Assembly: GCA_947457075.1 (NCBI GenBank) | Contig: CANGUG010000002.1 | Span: forward strand, 1 to 64,000 | Source of the DNA: Bacteroidota bacterium | Lineage (GTDB): Bacteria; Bacteroidota; Bacteroidia; Chitinophagales; Chitinophagaceae | Direction: 5' to 3' | DNA length: 64,000 bases | In this document: positions 52,045-62,322 of the stretch, one piece after another | How the letters are laid out: every line of letters starts with the position of its first letter | How positions within the stretch are numbered: the stretch's first letter is position 1 | Program-made: the position numbers and the translations under genes | The notes under the pieces: generated by a model | The model's database searches: none | Told to the model about the DNA's origin: nothing | The model's input: the letters and a program-made list of their open reading frames with translations, nothing else

Positions 52045-53103
52045 ATGCATCTACATAATTTTAATTCAGGCCCCGCCATTTTACCAAAGGAAGTGTTAGA
52101 GGAAGCGGCAGCGGCGATACATAATTTTAATAACACAGGATTATCCATTTTAGAAATAGGCCATCGTACCAGTTGGTTTGTGGAAGTAGTGGAAGAAGCG
52201 AAGGCTACGGTAAAAAAATTAATGAATCTAGGTGCAGACTACGAGGTACTTTTTTTACAAGGGGGCGCCACTATGCAGTTTATGCAAGTACCTTTAAATT
52301 TATTAGATGAAAATGGAATGGCTGCCATTTGTGACAATGGTGTATGGGGAAACAAAGCGGTTGCAGCAGCAAAATTATATGGACCAGTAACTGTGGTGGC
52401 AGACAGCGCTGATAAAAAACATACCTATTTAAAAAAGGATTTGACTTTACCAGCCGGTACTACTTATTTGCATATTACCACCAATAATACAGTGGAGGGA
52501 ACCCAATGGCATCAATACCCTCAGGTGAATGTCCCATTAATTGGGGACATGAGTTCTGATATATTTTGTCGTCCTATACAGTTTGATCAGTTTGACTTAA
52601 TTTATGCTGGAGCGCAAAAAAATATGGGCGCTGCAGGGGTCACTCTGGTGGTAATTAAAAAATCATTACTTGGAAAAGTAAACAGAAAAATTCCTGCCAT
52701 CTTAGATTATCAAAAACATATTGATGCAGGCTCCCTTTTAAACACACCTCCTGTTTTTTCGATATATGTAAGTTTGCTTACTTTAAGGTGGATTGAAAAA
52801 GAAGGTGGTTTGGTGGAGATGGAAAAACGAAACAAGGAAAAAGCGGAATTATTATATTCAACCATCGATGCACATCCAGCATTTTATTGTCCTATCGAAA
52901 AAGAAGATCGAAGCATTATGAATGCAGTATTCTTTTTAACCGATCCAGCAAAAGAAGCAACTTTTTTAACATTGTGTAAACAACAAGGAATGATTGGTGT
53001 AAAGGGATATAGAACCGTGGGAGGAATAAGAGTTAGTATGTATAATGCATTGCCTTTGAGCAGTGTACAAGCCTTCTGTGATTTAATGAATACTTTTTCT
53101 TAA
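52045..53103 (+). CDS. serC: phosphoserine aminotransferase
   Basis: A 352-residue PLP enzyme that converts 3-phosphohydroxypyruvate to phosphoserine in serine synthesis (and the analogous step in PLP synthesis elsewhere). The start MHLHNFNSGPAILP is diagnostic; the ATG at 52045 is chosen over a TTG at 52036. The substrate motif LFLQGGATMQFMQVPLNLL and the PLP lysine in YAGAQKNMG are present. serA is not adjacent; a DUF1015 gene follows, a pair that I believe is common in Bacteroidota. Confidence 0.96.
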   Translation: MHLHNFNSGPAILPKEVLEEAAAAIHNFNNTGLSILEIGHRTSWFVEVVEEAKATVKKLMNLGADYEVLFLQGGATMQFMQVPLNLLDENGMAAICDNGVWGNKAVAAAKLYGPVTVVADSADKKHTYLKKDLTLPAGTTYLHITTNNTVEGTQWHQYPQVNVPLIGDMSSDIFCRPIQFDQFDLIYAGAQKNMGAAGVTLVVIKKSLLGKVNRKIPAILDYQKHIDAGSLLNTPPVFSIYVSLLTLRWIEKEGGLVEMEKRNKEKAELLYSTIDAHPAFYCPIEKEDRSIMNAVFFLTDPAKEATFLTLCKQQGMIGVKGYRTVGGIRVSMYNALPLSSVQAFCDLMNTFS

Positions 53104-53166
53104 ATATTTTTCTATAAAGCGTTTCAAAAAAATTTTTACTCCAAAAAAAGAACGATATTTGCGCCC

Positions 53167-54429
53167 ATGGCAAAAATTAGACCCTTTGAAGCGCTTCGCC
53201 CACAGCCTCAGTTAGCGAAGCAAGTTGCAAGTAAACCATACGACGTTTTAAATAGTGCAGAAGCAAAAGTGGAGGCAGTAGGAAATGCTTATTCTTTTTT
53301 ACATATCACCAAAAGTGAAATTGATTTACCAGAATCAGTGGACATACATAGTCAACAAGTTTATGATTTAGCATTAGAAAATTTAAATGCTTTTGTGCAA
53401 AGAGATGTGTTATTTAAAGAATCAAAACCTTGTTATTATATTTATCAATTAATAATGGATGGAAGAGCGCAAACAGGATTGGTTTGTGTGAGCAGTATTG
53501 ATGATTATAATAATGACATTATTAAAAAGCACGAGTTTACTCGACCTGAGAAAGAGCAGGATAGAATTAACCATATTAAAACAACGGGTGCACAAACAGG
53601 CAATGTTTTTTTAGCCTACCGTAACCAAGCTAATATTGATACCTTAATTGAAAAGTGGAAGACGAATAAAAACCCGGTTTATGATTTTACAGCCGATGAT
53701 GGTATTCAGCATACGGTTTGGGCGGTAAGTGATGAAACCATTATTGATCAAATCACAATGTTGTTTGAAACCGAAGTGCCTTGCACATACATTGCGGATG
53801 GACACCATCGGGCTGCTTCTGCTGCAAAAGTAAAATTAGCTTTAGGTGAAGCCAATGCGCAGCATTCGGATGCTTCAACAAATACATCAACCGGCCCCAA
53901 CTATTTCCTGACCACTTTATTCCCTTCTAACCAATTACATATCATGGACTACAACCGTGTGGTAAAGGATTTGAATGGACATTCTGTTGAATCTTTTGTG
54001 GCTGCATTGGCCAATGAGTTTGACATAGTGGAACATGAAGGAGCGTATAAGCCTACTGAATTGCATAATTTTGGAATGTATATCGCTGGTCAATGGTATA
54101 TGCTAAAAGCAAAACCGGGAACCTATAACGACGCGGACCCAATTGGCGTTTTAGATGTAACCATTTTATCCAATAATATTTTAGCTAAATTATTAGGCAT
54201 TCAGGATCAAAGAACCGACAAACGTATTGATTTTGTGGGCGGTATCAGAGGGTTGGCCGAATTGGAAAAGCGAGTGGATAGCGGTGAAATGCAATTGGCG
54301 TTTAGCTTGTACCCGGTGACTATTCATCAATTGTTTAACATTGCTGATGCGGGCGAAGTAATGCCACCTAAAAGTACTTGGTTTGAACCCAAATTGAGAG
54401 ACGGATTATTAACGCATTTAATTTACTAG
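53167..54429 (+). CDS. DUF1015 family protein
   Basis: A 420-residue cytoplasmic protein. It starts with the family signature AKIRPFEALRPQPQLAKQVA and SKPYDVLNSAEA. The middle has IIKKHEFTRPEKEQDR and the conserved YIADGHHRAASA. The end has RIDFVGGIRGLAELEKRVD and MPPKSTWFEPKLRDGLLTHL. Its biochemical role is not established; gene neighbourhood with serC suggests a link with serine metabolism. A GATATTTG element ends 5 bp before the ATG. Confidence 0.93.
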   Translation: MAKIRPFEALRPQPQLAKQVASKPYDVLNSAEAKVEAVGNAYSFLHITKSEIDLPESVDIHSQQVYDLALENLNAFVQRDVLFKESKPCYYIYQLIMDGRAQTGLVCVSSIDDYNNDIIKKHEFTRPEKEQDRINHIKTTGAQTGNVFLAYRNQANIDTLIEKWKTNKNPVYDFTADDGIQHTVWAVSDETIIDQITMLFETEVPCTYIADGHHRAASAAKVKLALGEANAQHSDASTNTSTGPNYFLTTLFPSNQLHIMDYNRVVKDLNGHSVESFVAALANEFDIVEHEGAYKPTELHNFGMYIAGQWYMLKAKPGTYNDADPIGVLDVTILSNNILAKLLGIQDQRTDKRIDFVGGIRGLAELEKRVDSGEMQLAFSLYPVTIHQLFNIADAGEVMPPKSTWFEPKLRDGLLTHLIY

Positions 54430-54450
54430 TCCATTTATATACCTTATTTA

Positions 54451-54476
54451 AACCCGGCCAATAGCCGGGTTTTTTA
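54451..54476 (+). terminator. intrinsic terminator after the DUF1015 gene
   Basis: AACCCGGC (54451-54458) pairs with GCCGGGTT (54464-54471), followed by TTTTAT. Confidence 0.9.
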
Positions 54477-54538
54477 TGCGCATAATTCTTTTTTTTCTGC
54501 GTCTTTTTGAGTATTTTGTTATACAATTTTGCTTGACT

Positions 54539-56323
54539 ATGGAATGTAAAAGACTATTCGATTGTATCGAACATCAATTAAACAATTTTCCCAAAGAGGA
54601 TATGTTGTCTGCCAAAGAAAATGGCCAATGGAAATCCTATTCAACAAAGGAAATTGCTCAAAATGTAAATGAACTTAGTGCGGGCTTATTAAGCCTTGGT
54701 TTATCAGCTAATGATTTTACACCAGAGGGCAGTGATAAAATTGCGATCATTAGTGCGAACCGACCTGAATGGTTAATTGCTGATATGGCCGCACAGCAAT
54801 TGGGTATTATTTGGGTACCGGTGTATCCTACCACTAATCCATTAGAACTTACTTTTATTCTTAATGATGCTTCGGTACAATATATGTTTGCAAGCAGTAA
54901 GGATTTATATGATAAAGTAATGTCTATTAAGGATCAAGTAGCCTGTTTAAAAGAAGTATATACTTTTGATAAAATAGATGGAGCAAAACATTGGACGGAA
55001 TTAAAAAATAAGGATGCTAATAAATTAGCCGAAGTAGATGCTATTAAAAAATCGATTCCAGTTGATCAAGTAGCTACTTTTATTTATACCTCAGGTACGA
55101 CAGGTACACCTAAGGGAGTAATGTTAACGCATCGCAATATTTATTTTAATTTACAAATGGGAAAAGAAAGTTTTCCGTTCCCAGATGCGCCAACACAAAA
55201 GGTATTAAGCTTTTTGCCATTGAATCATATTTTTGAAAAAGTGGCTTCCTATATTTATATGTTTAGCGGAATGAGTATTTATTACGCTGAAAACTTAGAA
55301 ACCATTGCTGATAATTTAAGAGAAATAAAACCCGATGGATTCTCGACTGTGCCAAGATTATTGGAAAAAGTATTTGAAAAAATAATGTTGAAAGGCGAAG
55401 AGTTAACGGGCGTAAAAAGAAAATTATTTTTTTGGGCAGTGGCATTGGCTGAACAATATGACAATCAACATCATGGCTCTTGGTGGTACCAACAAAAATT
55501 AAAAATCGCCAATAAATTAATTTTTAGCAAATGGCGTGAGGCTTTAGGTGGCAATGTAAAATTCATTGTAACAGGTGGTGCTGCTTGTCAAGTAAAATTA
55601 TTGCGCATCTTTAATGCTGCACAAATACCTGTTTATGAAGGATACGGCCCTACTGAAAACAGCCCTATCATTAGTATTAATTTTAGAACACCGGATGGTA
55701 CTAAATACGGAACCGTAGGTCATGTTATAAAAGGAGTGGAATTAAAGTTAGAGGCCGATGGTGAAATATGTGTAGCGGGTCCAAGCGTGATGTTGGGCTA
55801 TTATAAGCGCCCCGACTTAACTGCTGAAACCATTATTGATGGATGGTTGCACACCGGTGACATAGGTACTTTAGAAGACGGTAAATATTTAAAAATCACC
55901 GATCGTAAAAAAGAATTATTTAAAACCAGTGGCGGAAAGTATGTGGCACCGCAGCCCATTGAAAATAAAATGAAAGAAAGTCCTTTCATTGAGCAAATCG
56001 TATTAATAGGGGACAACAAAAGGTTTGTAAGTGCTTTGATTGTGCCAGGTTTTACAAAATTAATGGACTGGGCAAAGCAACATGGCATTGAATATACCAG
56101 CAATGAGGAAATCATTAAAAACAGTATGGTGTTAACCATGATTGGAGACATTGTTGATGAGTACAATCAATTATTTAATCAAGTAGAACAAGTAAAAAAG
56201 TTCACCTTAATACCAAGGGAGTTTACGATTGACAAAGGGGAGATGACACCTAAATTAAGTATCCGCAGAAAAGTGATATTAAATAATTTCGAAAAAGAAA
56301 TTGAAGTCATGTATGCTTCTTAA
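54539..56323 (+). CDS. long-chain acyl-CoA synthetase (AMP-binding)
   Basis: About 594 residues, activating fatty acids to acyl-CoA through an acyl-adenylate. The ATG at 54539 (MECKRLFDCIEHQLN) is chosen because a longer in-frame start at 54476 lies within the preceding terminator's T-run. The AMP-binding signature is FIYTSGTTGTPKGVMLTH near 180-197; YEGYGPTENSPIIS and the DRKKELFKTSGGKYVAP hinge also fit the long-chain ligase group (FadD/AMP-forming). Without a beta-oxidation neighbour it is unclear whether the role is uptake or recycling. Confidence 0.94.
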   Translation: MECKRLFDCIEHQLNNFPKEDMLSAKENGQWKSYSTKEIAQNVNELSAGLLSLGLSANDFTPEGSDKIAIISANRPEWLIADMAAQQLGIIWVPVYPTTNPLELTFILNDASVQYMFASSKDLYDKVMSIKDQVACLKEVYTFDKIDGAKHWTELKNKDANKLAEVDAIKKSIPVDQVATFIYTSGTTGTPKGVMLTHRNIYFNLQMGKESFPFPDAPTQKVLSFLPLNHIFEKVASYIYMFSGMSIYYAENLETIADNLREIKPDGFSTVPRLLEKVFEKIMLKGEELTGVKRKLFFWAVALAEQYDNQHHGSWWYQQKLKIANKLIFSKWREALGGNVKFIVTGGAACQVKLLRIFNAAQIPVYEGYGPTENSPIISINFRTPDGTKYGTVGHVIKGVELKLEADGEICVAGPSVMLGYYKRPDLTAETIIDGWLHTGDIGTLEDGKYLKITDRKKELFKTSGGKYVAPQPIENKMKESPFIEQIVLIGDNKRFVSALIVPGFTKLMDWAKQHGIEYTSNEEIIKNSMVLTMIGDIVDEYNQLFNQVEQVKKFTLIPREFTIDKGEMTPKLSIRRKVILNNFEKEIEVMYAS

Positions 56324-56354
56324 TTTAAACTGCATTTAAAACCCTTTGTTCGCA

Positions 56355-57227
56355 ATGAAAAACATATTACTCGCTTTTTTGATTAATTGTGTATTTGTTT
56401 TTCCATTAAATGCCCAGACCAAGGTAGCGGGCTATGCTTTAAATGTAGCAGAAACTAATCCCTACTTTAACTATAAAGGAAAATTAATAATAGTTGGTGG
56501 CGGCTCAATGCCAGATTCTTTATTTGAATTTTTTGCAGCCCATTGCGGTGGCAAGAATGAACCCATTGTATATATACCTACTGCAACAAAAGACGAAAAG
56601 TATATCCAAGAAGGCGGACATCTTGTAAAATTTACATCTAGGGGATTTACCAATTTATCAACCATACATACTAGAGATAAAGCCAAAGCTGATGCACCAG
56701 AGTATATTGCATTAATGAGAAAGGCAAAGGGTATTTTTTTTGGTGGTGGTGACCAGGACCTGATTGCCGAAGCCTATGGGGGCACTCAATTGTATCAGGA
56801 AATGCTTGCTTTATTGGATAGAGGTGGTGTGATTATGGGAACTTCAGCAGGGGCAACCATTATGGGTGCATTATTGGTTGGGGGTGATGCAAGAAAAGAC
56901 CTCACTAAATATTATTCATTTAAACCTGCTTTTTCCTTTATCCAAAAAGTAGATATTGACCAACATGTATTGGTACGTAATAGACAATTTGATTTAATTC
57001 CGGTGATTGAATCCAATCCTACTCATTTAGGCGTTGCCATCGATGAGTCAACTGCTATAATTGTGGAAGGCAATCAATTTAAAGTTTGGGGCAATTCCTA
57101 TGTAATGGTTTATGACGCAAAAGATTGGGCCAATCAAAAAGCCAAGTGGGGTAAAGTGGTAAAGCCTTTTACCATGCTTTCTTCAGGACAAGTATTTGAT
57201 TTAACTACGCAACAGGTAAAAAAGTAA
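56355..57227 (+). CDS. cyanophycinase-like S51 peptidase, exported
   Basis: A 290-residue protein starting MKNILLAFLIN with a signal peptide (to about NAQ, residue 21). The S51 fold is shown by LIIVGGGSMPDSLFEFF, the IFFGGGDQDLIAEA segment and the nucleophile Ser in IMGTSAGATIMG. S51 enzymes include cyanophycinase and alpha-aspartyl dipeptidase, which cut Asp-containing peptides. An exported version would degrade extracellular cyanophycin or isoaspartyl peptides. It follows the acyl-CoA synthetase gene closely (31 bp). Confidence 0.9.
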   Translation: MKNILLAFLINCVFVFPLNAQTKVAGYALNVAETNPYFNYKGKLIIVGGGSMPDSLFEFFAAHCGGKNEPIVYIPTATKDEKYIQEGGHLVKFTSRGFTNLSTIHTRDKAKADAPEYIALMRKAKGIFFGGGDQDLIAEAYGGTQLYQEMLALLDRGGVIMGTSAGATIMGALLVGGDARKDLTKYYSFKPAFSFIQKVDIDQHVLVRNRQFDLIPVIESNPTHLGVAIDESTAIIVEGNQFKVWGNSYVMVYDAKDWANQKAKWGKVVKPFTMLSSGQVFDLTTQQVKK

Positions 57228-57230
57228 AGA

Positions 57231-58760
57231 CTATTTTAAAGCGCTTTTTTCCTTAATAATAGTTTGCACATCTTTGTTTTGAATTTTACTTTCTAACCAA
57301 GAAATAATATCCAAATACATAAAGGCACGGCTCTCTAATTTATTTTTTTCAAGTGGCTTGAGTTTAACAAGTAATTCTTGGAAGGAAGCCTTCTTCCCTG
57401 ACTGAATAGTGCTACGTAAAAAGTTAAATAATATACTCTCTACTTCTCCTAAGTTTTTCATTTTTGACATAAAACGGAAAACCGATTTGGACAAGTAGGT
57501 TACTACTTCCATATTGCCTAATTCATAATGTGCAATTAAATGCAATAAGCGTGCATAACATTGTAAGTCATCACGCAGATTCAATTTCCAATTAATTATT
57601 CGGTTTAAATAATCAATTGTTTTTTCGGCATTACCTGCGCCAAAATACAAACAGGCTATTTTATAATAGAACACCAAAACGCGGTGACTATCCATGTACA
57701 TTTCAATTTCCTTTAGCTTTTCTTCCATGGCTGGAACCATTGTCAAACCCTCACTAAAAGTACCTTCTAGAAAGTGCTGGTTAATTTTACCAATGTATAA
57801 ATAAACAAAGGACTGGATTAAATTATTTTTATTATTAAGTACTATAGGTGTTTCGCTAAAGTTTTCTAATAGCGCAATGGTTTCTTTAAATTTATCAATG
57901 TTTTTTAAATCAAAGTGTGCACTAATTAAATTGTGTAAGCCTTTAATGTATTGCGCAGATTCAATCAACTGCATATTTTCATTCTGCTCAAAAAGGTCAA
58001 CCCATTTTTGTGCGTATCTATAATGCATTAAAAAATCCTGTGTAATAAAACCAAACCAACATTGGCATTGGTATAAATAAAGTCTTTCATAAAATCCTTT
58101 TGCCTGCTTAACCCTTTCTAAAATCGGATCCTGCATAAGTGCGTCCAAAGTGATTCTATCTTCCTGATTACGCGCATGTCCATGTTGAATATACCAACCA
58201 TACAATTGTAAACTAAGATTAGATGTTTTTGCAATTAGCTCCAAGCGCTCATTGGCCTCATCAATTTCATCACTTAACTGCTTCGCTCTGTCTTGCATAC
58301 TTCTTGTGATATGCAAGGACTCAATTTTCTTTTCCAAAAACAATACCTGCAATAAAAAAGTAACCTGGTTATTTTGCTTAGTCAAGGATTTTATTTTATC
58401 CAGTAATCTTAAGCTTTGTAGGTAAAGTCCTTTATTGTATAAAATTTTGGCATGGTCTAATTGTTCGTGAATTTGTAAGTCGATGTTTTCACTTTGCTTA
58501 AGGATTCTTAAGCTGGATAAAATTTGATCGTATAAATGCGCCTTAAGGTTGGACAGCTGTTGTTTTTGAATGGATTCGTTTTTGCGCAGTAATTCCTCCT
58601 CATCATATTCCTTCATTTTGTCTAAAGCGTCAAAAAGCTGTACAATTTTCAAATCAGCGGACGCGGAGTTTCGGGCAGCATACAACTTAAAGTTGCGCTT
58701 TTCCCCTTTTTCAAGGGATTTGACCAAAATATATAGTGCGTCGGTGCTTAGGTTGGGCAT
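57231..58760 (-). CDS. helical-repeat (TPR-like) protein of unknown function
   Basis: A 509-residue cytoplasmic protein made almost wholly of helices. Repeats of about 35-40 residues with TPR-like spacing occur between about 100 and 470 (for example HAKILYNKGLYLQSLRLLDK and KIACLYFGAGNAEKTIDYLN). The first 70 residues (NLSTDALYILVKSLEKGEKR) form a separate conserved-looking start. I do not recognise a named family. It is convergent with the S51 gene (3-bp gap) and divergent from leuA. Confidence 0.85.
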   Translation of the reverse strand: MPNLSTDALYILVKSLEKGEKRNFKLYAARNSASADLKIVQLFDALDKMKEYDEEELLRKNESIQKQQLSNLKAHLYDQILSSLRILKQSENIDLQIHEQLDHAKILYNKGLYLQSLRLLDKIKSLTKQNNQVTFLLQVLFLEKKIESLHITRSMQDRAKQLSDEIDEANERLELIAKTSNLSLQLYGWYIQHGHARNQEDRITLDALMQDPILERVKQAKGFYERLYLYQCQCWFGFITQDFLMHYRYAQKWVDLFEQNENMQLIESAQYIKGLHNLISAHFDLKNIDKFKETIALLENFSETPIVLNNKNNLIQSFVYLYIGKINQHFLEGTFSEGLTMVPAMEEKLKEIEMYMDSHRVLVFYYKIACLYFGAGNAEKTIDYLNRIINWKLNLRDDLQCYARLLHLIAHYELGNMEVVTYLSKSVFRFMSKMKNLGEVESILFNFLRSTIQSGKKASFQELLVKLKPLEKNKLESRAFMYLDIISWLESKIQNKDVQTIIKEKSALK

Positions 58761-58815
58761 CGTAGCTGATTTTAACTCAAGTTATTGAAAATCAATTAAT
58801 TAATCTAAAAATAGT

Positions 58816-58909
58816 ATGCTTATACATTGTAAAATAGGCATAAAAATGATGTGAATTACTTGTTAATATGGGGTATTTTTAAATAGTAAACGGGCTTTAT
58901 GCCCGTTTT
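58816..58909 (+). promoter_or_regulatory. candidate leader peptide and attenuator upstream of leuA
   Basis: A 12-codon frame (58816-58854) encodes MLIHCKIGIKMM, with three Ile and one Leu. It is followed by a terminator-type hairpin: AAACGGGC (58888-58895) with GCCCGTTT (58901-58908) and a T-run. No plus-strand gene precedes it closely, so a terminator here makes sense as an attenuator of the leu operon. The leader is not rich in Leu codons, so this is tentative. Confidence 0.4.
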
Positions 58910-58938
58910 TCATCTATAAATGATTGTAAATCAATAAT

Positions 58939-60090
58939 ATGAGCCAAAAAGTTTTCATTTTTGATACCACTTTAAGAGATGGTGAGCAGGTGCCGGGTTG
59001 TAAACTCAACACCAAGGAAAAATTAGAATTAGCCGTCAAACTAGAGGAGCTGGGGGTGGACATTTTAGAAGCGGGTTTTCCTGTTTCTAGCCCAGGTGAT
59101 TTTGAGTCGGTAAATCAAATTGCCAAGACCTTAAAAAATACAGTGGTCTGCGGATTGTCAAGAGCTGTTCAAAATGATATCGAAGTGGCTGCCGCCGCTT
59201 TAAAACCAGCAAAGCGTTTTAGAATTCATACGGGTATTGGTACTTCGGACTTGCACATTAAACATAAGTTCAATTCCAATAGAGAAGAAATTATTGAACG
59301 TGCCATTAAGGCGGTAAAAATGGCCAGAAATTTTACTGACGATGTTGAGTTTTATGCAGAAGATGCAGGCCGCACTGACAATGAATATTTAGCCCGTGTT
59401 ATTGAAGCGGTGGTAAAAGCAGGCGCAACCACATTAAATATTCCTGACACAACTGGTTATTGTTTGCCACAACAGTATCAGGAAAAAATGAATTACTTGT
59501 ACAATAATGTACCCAATATTGATAAAGCTATTTTATCCTGTCATTGTCACAACGATTTAGGATTGGCAACAGCCAATTCCATTGCCGGCGTGATTGGTGG
59601 TGCAAGACAAATTGAGTGTACCATTAATGGATTGGGGGAGCGTGCAGGCAATACTGCCTTAGAGGAAGTAGTGATGATTATTAATCAACACAAGGATTTG
59701 GGATTATATACAAGCATTAATCCAAAGTTGTTAAACGCAATAAGCCGTGAGGTTTCAGAGACCATGCGTATGATGGTGCAGCCCAATAAAGCCATAGTGG
59801 GTGCAAATGCCTTTTCGCATTCATCAGGTATTCATCAGGATGGATTTTTAAAGGAAGCGCAAACCTATGAAATTATCAATCCTGCCGAAGTGGGTGCAGA
59901 GGATAGTAAAATTGTATTAACAGCGCGAAGTGGACGTAGTGCATTAGCGCATCGATTACATAAACTAGGACATCAATTTACAAGAAATGATATTGATGAA
60001 TTATATCCTAAATTTTTAGAAATAGCAGATAAGAAGAAAGAAGTATTAGAAGCCGACTTGCAAGCAATGGCATTTGCCTATCAAAAATAA
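58939..60090 (+). CDS. leuA: 2-isopropylmalate synthase, short form
   Basis: A 383-residue enzyme condensing acetyl-CoA with 2-oxoisovalerate, the first step of leucine synthesis. The HMGL-like barrel is complete: [13 protein letters not shown] (8-20), [28 protein letters not shown] with the metal-binding His residues, and GLGERAGN. The C-terminal LeuA dimer domain for leucine feedback (present in the usual 500-residue form) is absent. It leads leuA-leuC-leuD-leuB-ilvD, which argues for leuA over homocitrate or citramalate synthase. Confidence 0.93.
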   Translation: MSQKVFIFDTTLRDGEQVPGCKLNTKEKLELAVKLEELGVDILEAGFPVSSPGDFESVNQIAKTLKNTVVCGLSRAVQNDIEVAAAALKPAKRFRIHTGIGTSDLHIKHKFNSNREEIIERAIKAVKMARNFTDDVEFYAEDAGRTDNEYLARVIEAVVKAGATTLNIPDTTGYCLPQQYQEKMNYLYNNVPNIDKAILSCHCHNDLGLATANSIAGVIGGARQIECTINGLGERAGNTALEEVVMIINQHKDLGLYTSINPKLLNAISREVSETMRMMVQPNKAIVGANAFSHSSGIHQDGFLKEAQTYEIINPAEVGAEDSKIVLTARSGRSALAHRLHKLGHQFTRNDIDELYPKFLEIADKKKEVLEADLQAMAFAYQK

Positions 60091-60171
60091 TAAACACTAA
60101 ATTTTAAAAATACAATTCGCATTTTAAAAACAAACAAGGCGTAAAGAGAAAGCATAACAAATTACAAGACA

Positions 60172-61575
60172 ATGGGAAAAACATTATTTGAAAAAATTTG
60201 GGACAAGCATGTAGTGAAACAAATTGAGGATGGTCCTTCGGTTGTTTATATCGATAAGCATTTTATACATGAAGTAACCAGTCCGCAAGCATTTAGTGGC
60301 ATTGAAAAAAGAGGGGCTAAATTATTCCGACCTCAACAAATTGTAGCAACGGCCGATCATAACGTGCCTACCTTGCACCAGGAGTTACCTATTAAAGATG
60401 CTTTATCCAAATTTCAGGTTGACACTTTAATAGACAATTGTAAAAAGCATGGTGTTGAATTATACGGATTAGGACATCAATACCAAGGAATCGTTCACGT
60501 AATCGGACCAGAGTTAGGGATTACCCAGCCTGGTATGACTATTGTGTGTGGAGACAGTCACACTTCGACACATGGTGCTTTTGGATCCATTGCATTTGGT
60601 ATTGGAACCAGTGAGGTGGAAATGGTTTTTGCTTCACAATGCATTATGCAAAGCAAACCAAAAGTAATGCGCATTAATATTGATGGCGAATTAAAAAATG
60701 GCGTGGTATCTAAGGATATTATTTTATACATCATTGCACAAATTTCTGCAAGTGGGGCAACAGGTTATTTTGTGGAGTATGCTGGATCAGCTATTCGTGC
60801 ATTAAGCATGGAAGCAAGAATGACCATTTGTAATATGAGTATTGAAATGGGTGCAAGAGGTGGAATGATTGCACCAGACCAAACAACATTCGATTATATC
60901 AAAGGACGTTTGTTTGCACCGAAGGGTGCAGATTGGGATAGAAAATTAGCCGCTTGGAAGGAGCTATATACCGATGCTGATGCCAAATTTGATGTGGAGA
61001 TAAATATTAAAGCCGAAGACATTGATCCAATGATTACTTATGGAACCAATCCTGGAATGGGATTATCTGTAAGAGGAACGCTTCCAACCATAGAGAGTTT
61101 TACCGATGCTACTGAAAAACAAAACTATGAAAAGGCCTTAGCTTATATGGGATTACAAGCTGGACAAACTTTGTTAGGCATGCCGGTACAAAATGTATTC
61201 ATAGGTTCATGTACCAATTCAAGAATTGAAGATTTCCGTTTAGTAGCAAGTATTATTAAGGGTAAGCAAAAGGATCCAAACATAAAAACTTTAATCGTAC
61301 CTGGTTCTCAAGAAGTAGCCAAACAAATTAAAGCGGAAGGTTTGGATAAAATATTTGCAGAGGCAGGTGTTGAAATAAGACAAGCAGGATGTAGTGCATG
61401 TTTAGGAATGAATGAAGATAAAATTCCAGCAGGTGAATATTGTATTAGTACTAGCAACAGAAACTTTGAAGGACGCCAGGGTGCAGGTGCAAGAACTTTA
61501 CTCGCAAGTCCTTTAACTGCAGCTGCTGCATTGTTAACAGGAAAAATTACGGACATCAGAGATATTTTAAATTAA
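60172..61575 (+). CDS. leuC: 3-isopropylmalate dehydratase large subunit
   Basis: A 467-residue aconitase-family subunit with a 4Fe-4S cluster that isomerises 2- to 3-isopropylmalate together with LeuD. Cluster ligands are in [13 protein letters not shown] and in [10 protein letters not shown]. The active-site stretch [14 protein letters not shown] is also clear. Length is normal. It lies 81 bp after leuA. Confidence 0.97.
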   Translation: MGKTLFEKIWDKHVVKQIEDGPSVVYIDKHFIHEVTSPQAFSGIEKRGAKLFRPQQIVATADHNVPTLHQELPIKDALSKFQVDTLIDNCKKHGVELYGLGHQYQGIVHVIGPELGITQPGMTIVCGDSHTSTHGAFGSIAFGIGTSEVEMVFASQCIMQSKPKVMRINIDGELKNGVVSKDIILYIIAQISASGATGYFVEYAGSAIRALSMEARMTICNMSIEMGARGGMIAPDQTTFDYIKGRLFAPKGADWDRKLAAWKELYTDADAKFDVEINIKAEDIDPMITYGTNPGMGLSVRGTLPTIESFTDATEKQNYEKALAYMGLQAGQTLLGMPVQNVFIGSCTNSRIEDFRLVASIIKGKQKDPNIKTLIVPGSQEVAKQIKAEGLDKIFAEAGVEIRQAGCSACLGMNEDKIPAGEYCISTSNRNFEGRQGAGARTLLASPLTAAAALLTGKITDIRDILN

Positions 61576-61647
61576 GAAGCTAATAAAATAGTAACACTTA
61601 TTAAAAAAGTTCACGAGTTGCGAAAGCGCTCCTAGAAAATAAAGATT

Positions 61648-62235
61648 ATGCAATCATTACAAAAAATAACAAGCAGGTTTATTCCTTTACGTATTGAAAA
61701 CGTAGATACCGATCAAATTATTCCAGCACGTTTTTTGAAAGCAACGACAAAGGATGGTTTCGGGAAAAATTTATTTAGAGACTGGAGGTATGAGAACGAT
61801 GATGAAACCAAACCCAAAGCCGACTTCGTATTAAACCAACAGCAATACAGTGGTGAAATACTAGTGGCTGCTAAAAACTTTGGATGTGGATCCTCCCGTG
61901 AGCATGCTGCTTGGAGTATTCAAGACTATGGATTTAAGGTAGTGGTGTCTAGTTTTTTTGCGGACATCTTTAAAAACAATGCTTTAAACAATGGCGTATT
62001 ACCGGTAACGGTTACAGATGCCTTTTTGCAACAAATATTTGCACAGGGCGCAGAGGATACATTAACGGTGGACTTGGAAGCACAAACTATTACCATTGAT
62101 GCAACAGGTGCACAAGCACAATTTGATATCAATTCATATAAGAAAACATGTATGCTTAATGGCTACGATGATATTGATTATTTATTAAACATGAAGCCTG
62201 AAATTGAAGCGTACGAAAAAGCAAATCAATGGTAA
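61648..62235 (+). CDS. leuD: 3-isopropylmalate dehydratase small subunit
   Basis: A 195-residue swivelling subunit of the isomerase. Recognised by [15 protein letters not shown] (18-32) and the substrate-binding [15 protein letters not shown] (about 74-88). Length is normal. It lies 72 bp after leuC. Confidence 0.97.
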   Translation: MQSLQKITSRFIPLRIENVDTDQIIPARFLKATTKDGFGKNLFRDWRYENDDETKPKADFVLNQQQYSGEILVAAKNFGCGSSREHAAWSIQDYGFKVVVSSFFADIFKNNALNNGVLPVTVTDAFLQQIFAQGAEDTLTVDLEAQTITIDATGAQAQFDINSYKKTCMLNGYDDIDYLLNMKPEIEAYEKANQW

Positions 62236-62322
62236 CAAACTATATCAAAGAAAAGTAAAAATATATTATTACTCCACCCACCCTTATGAAAGGGAGGCTA
62301 GATGAAACGAAAAAACAGTATT

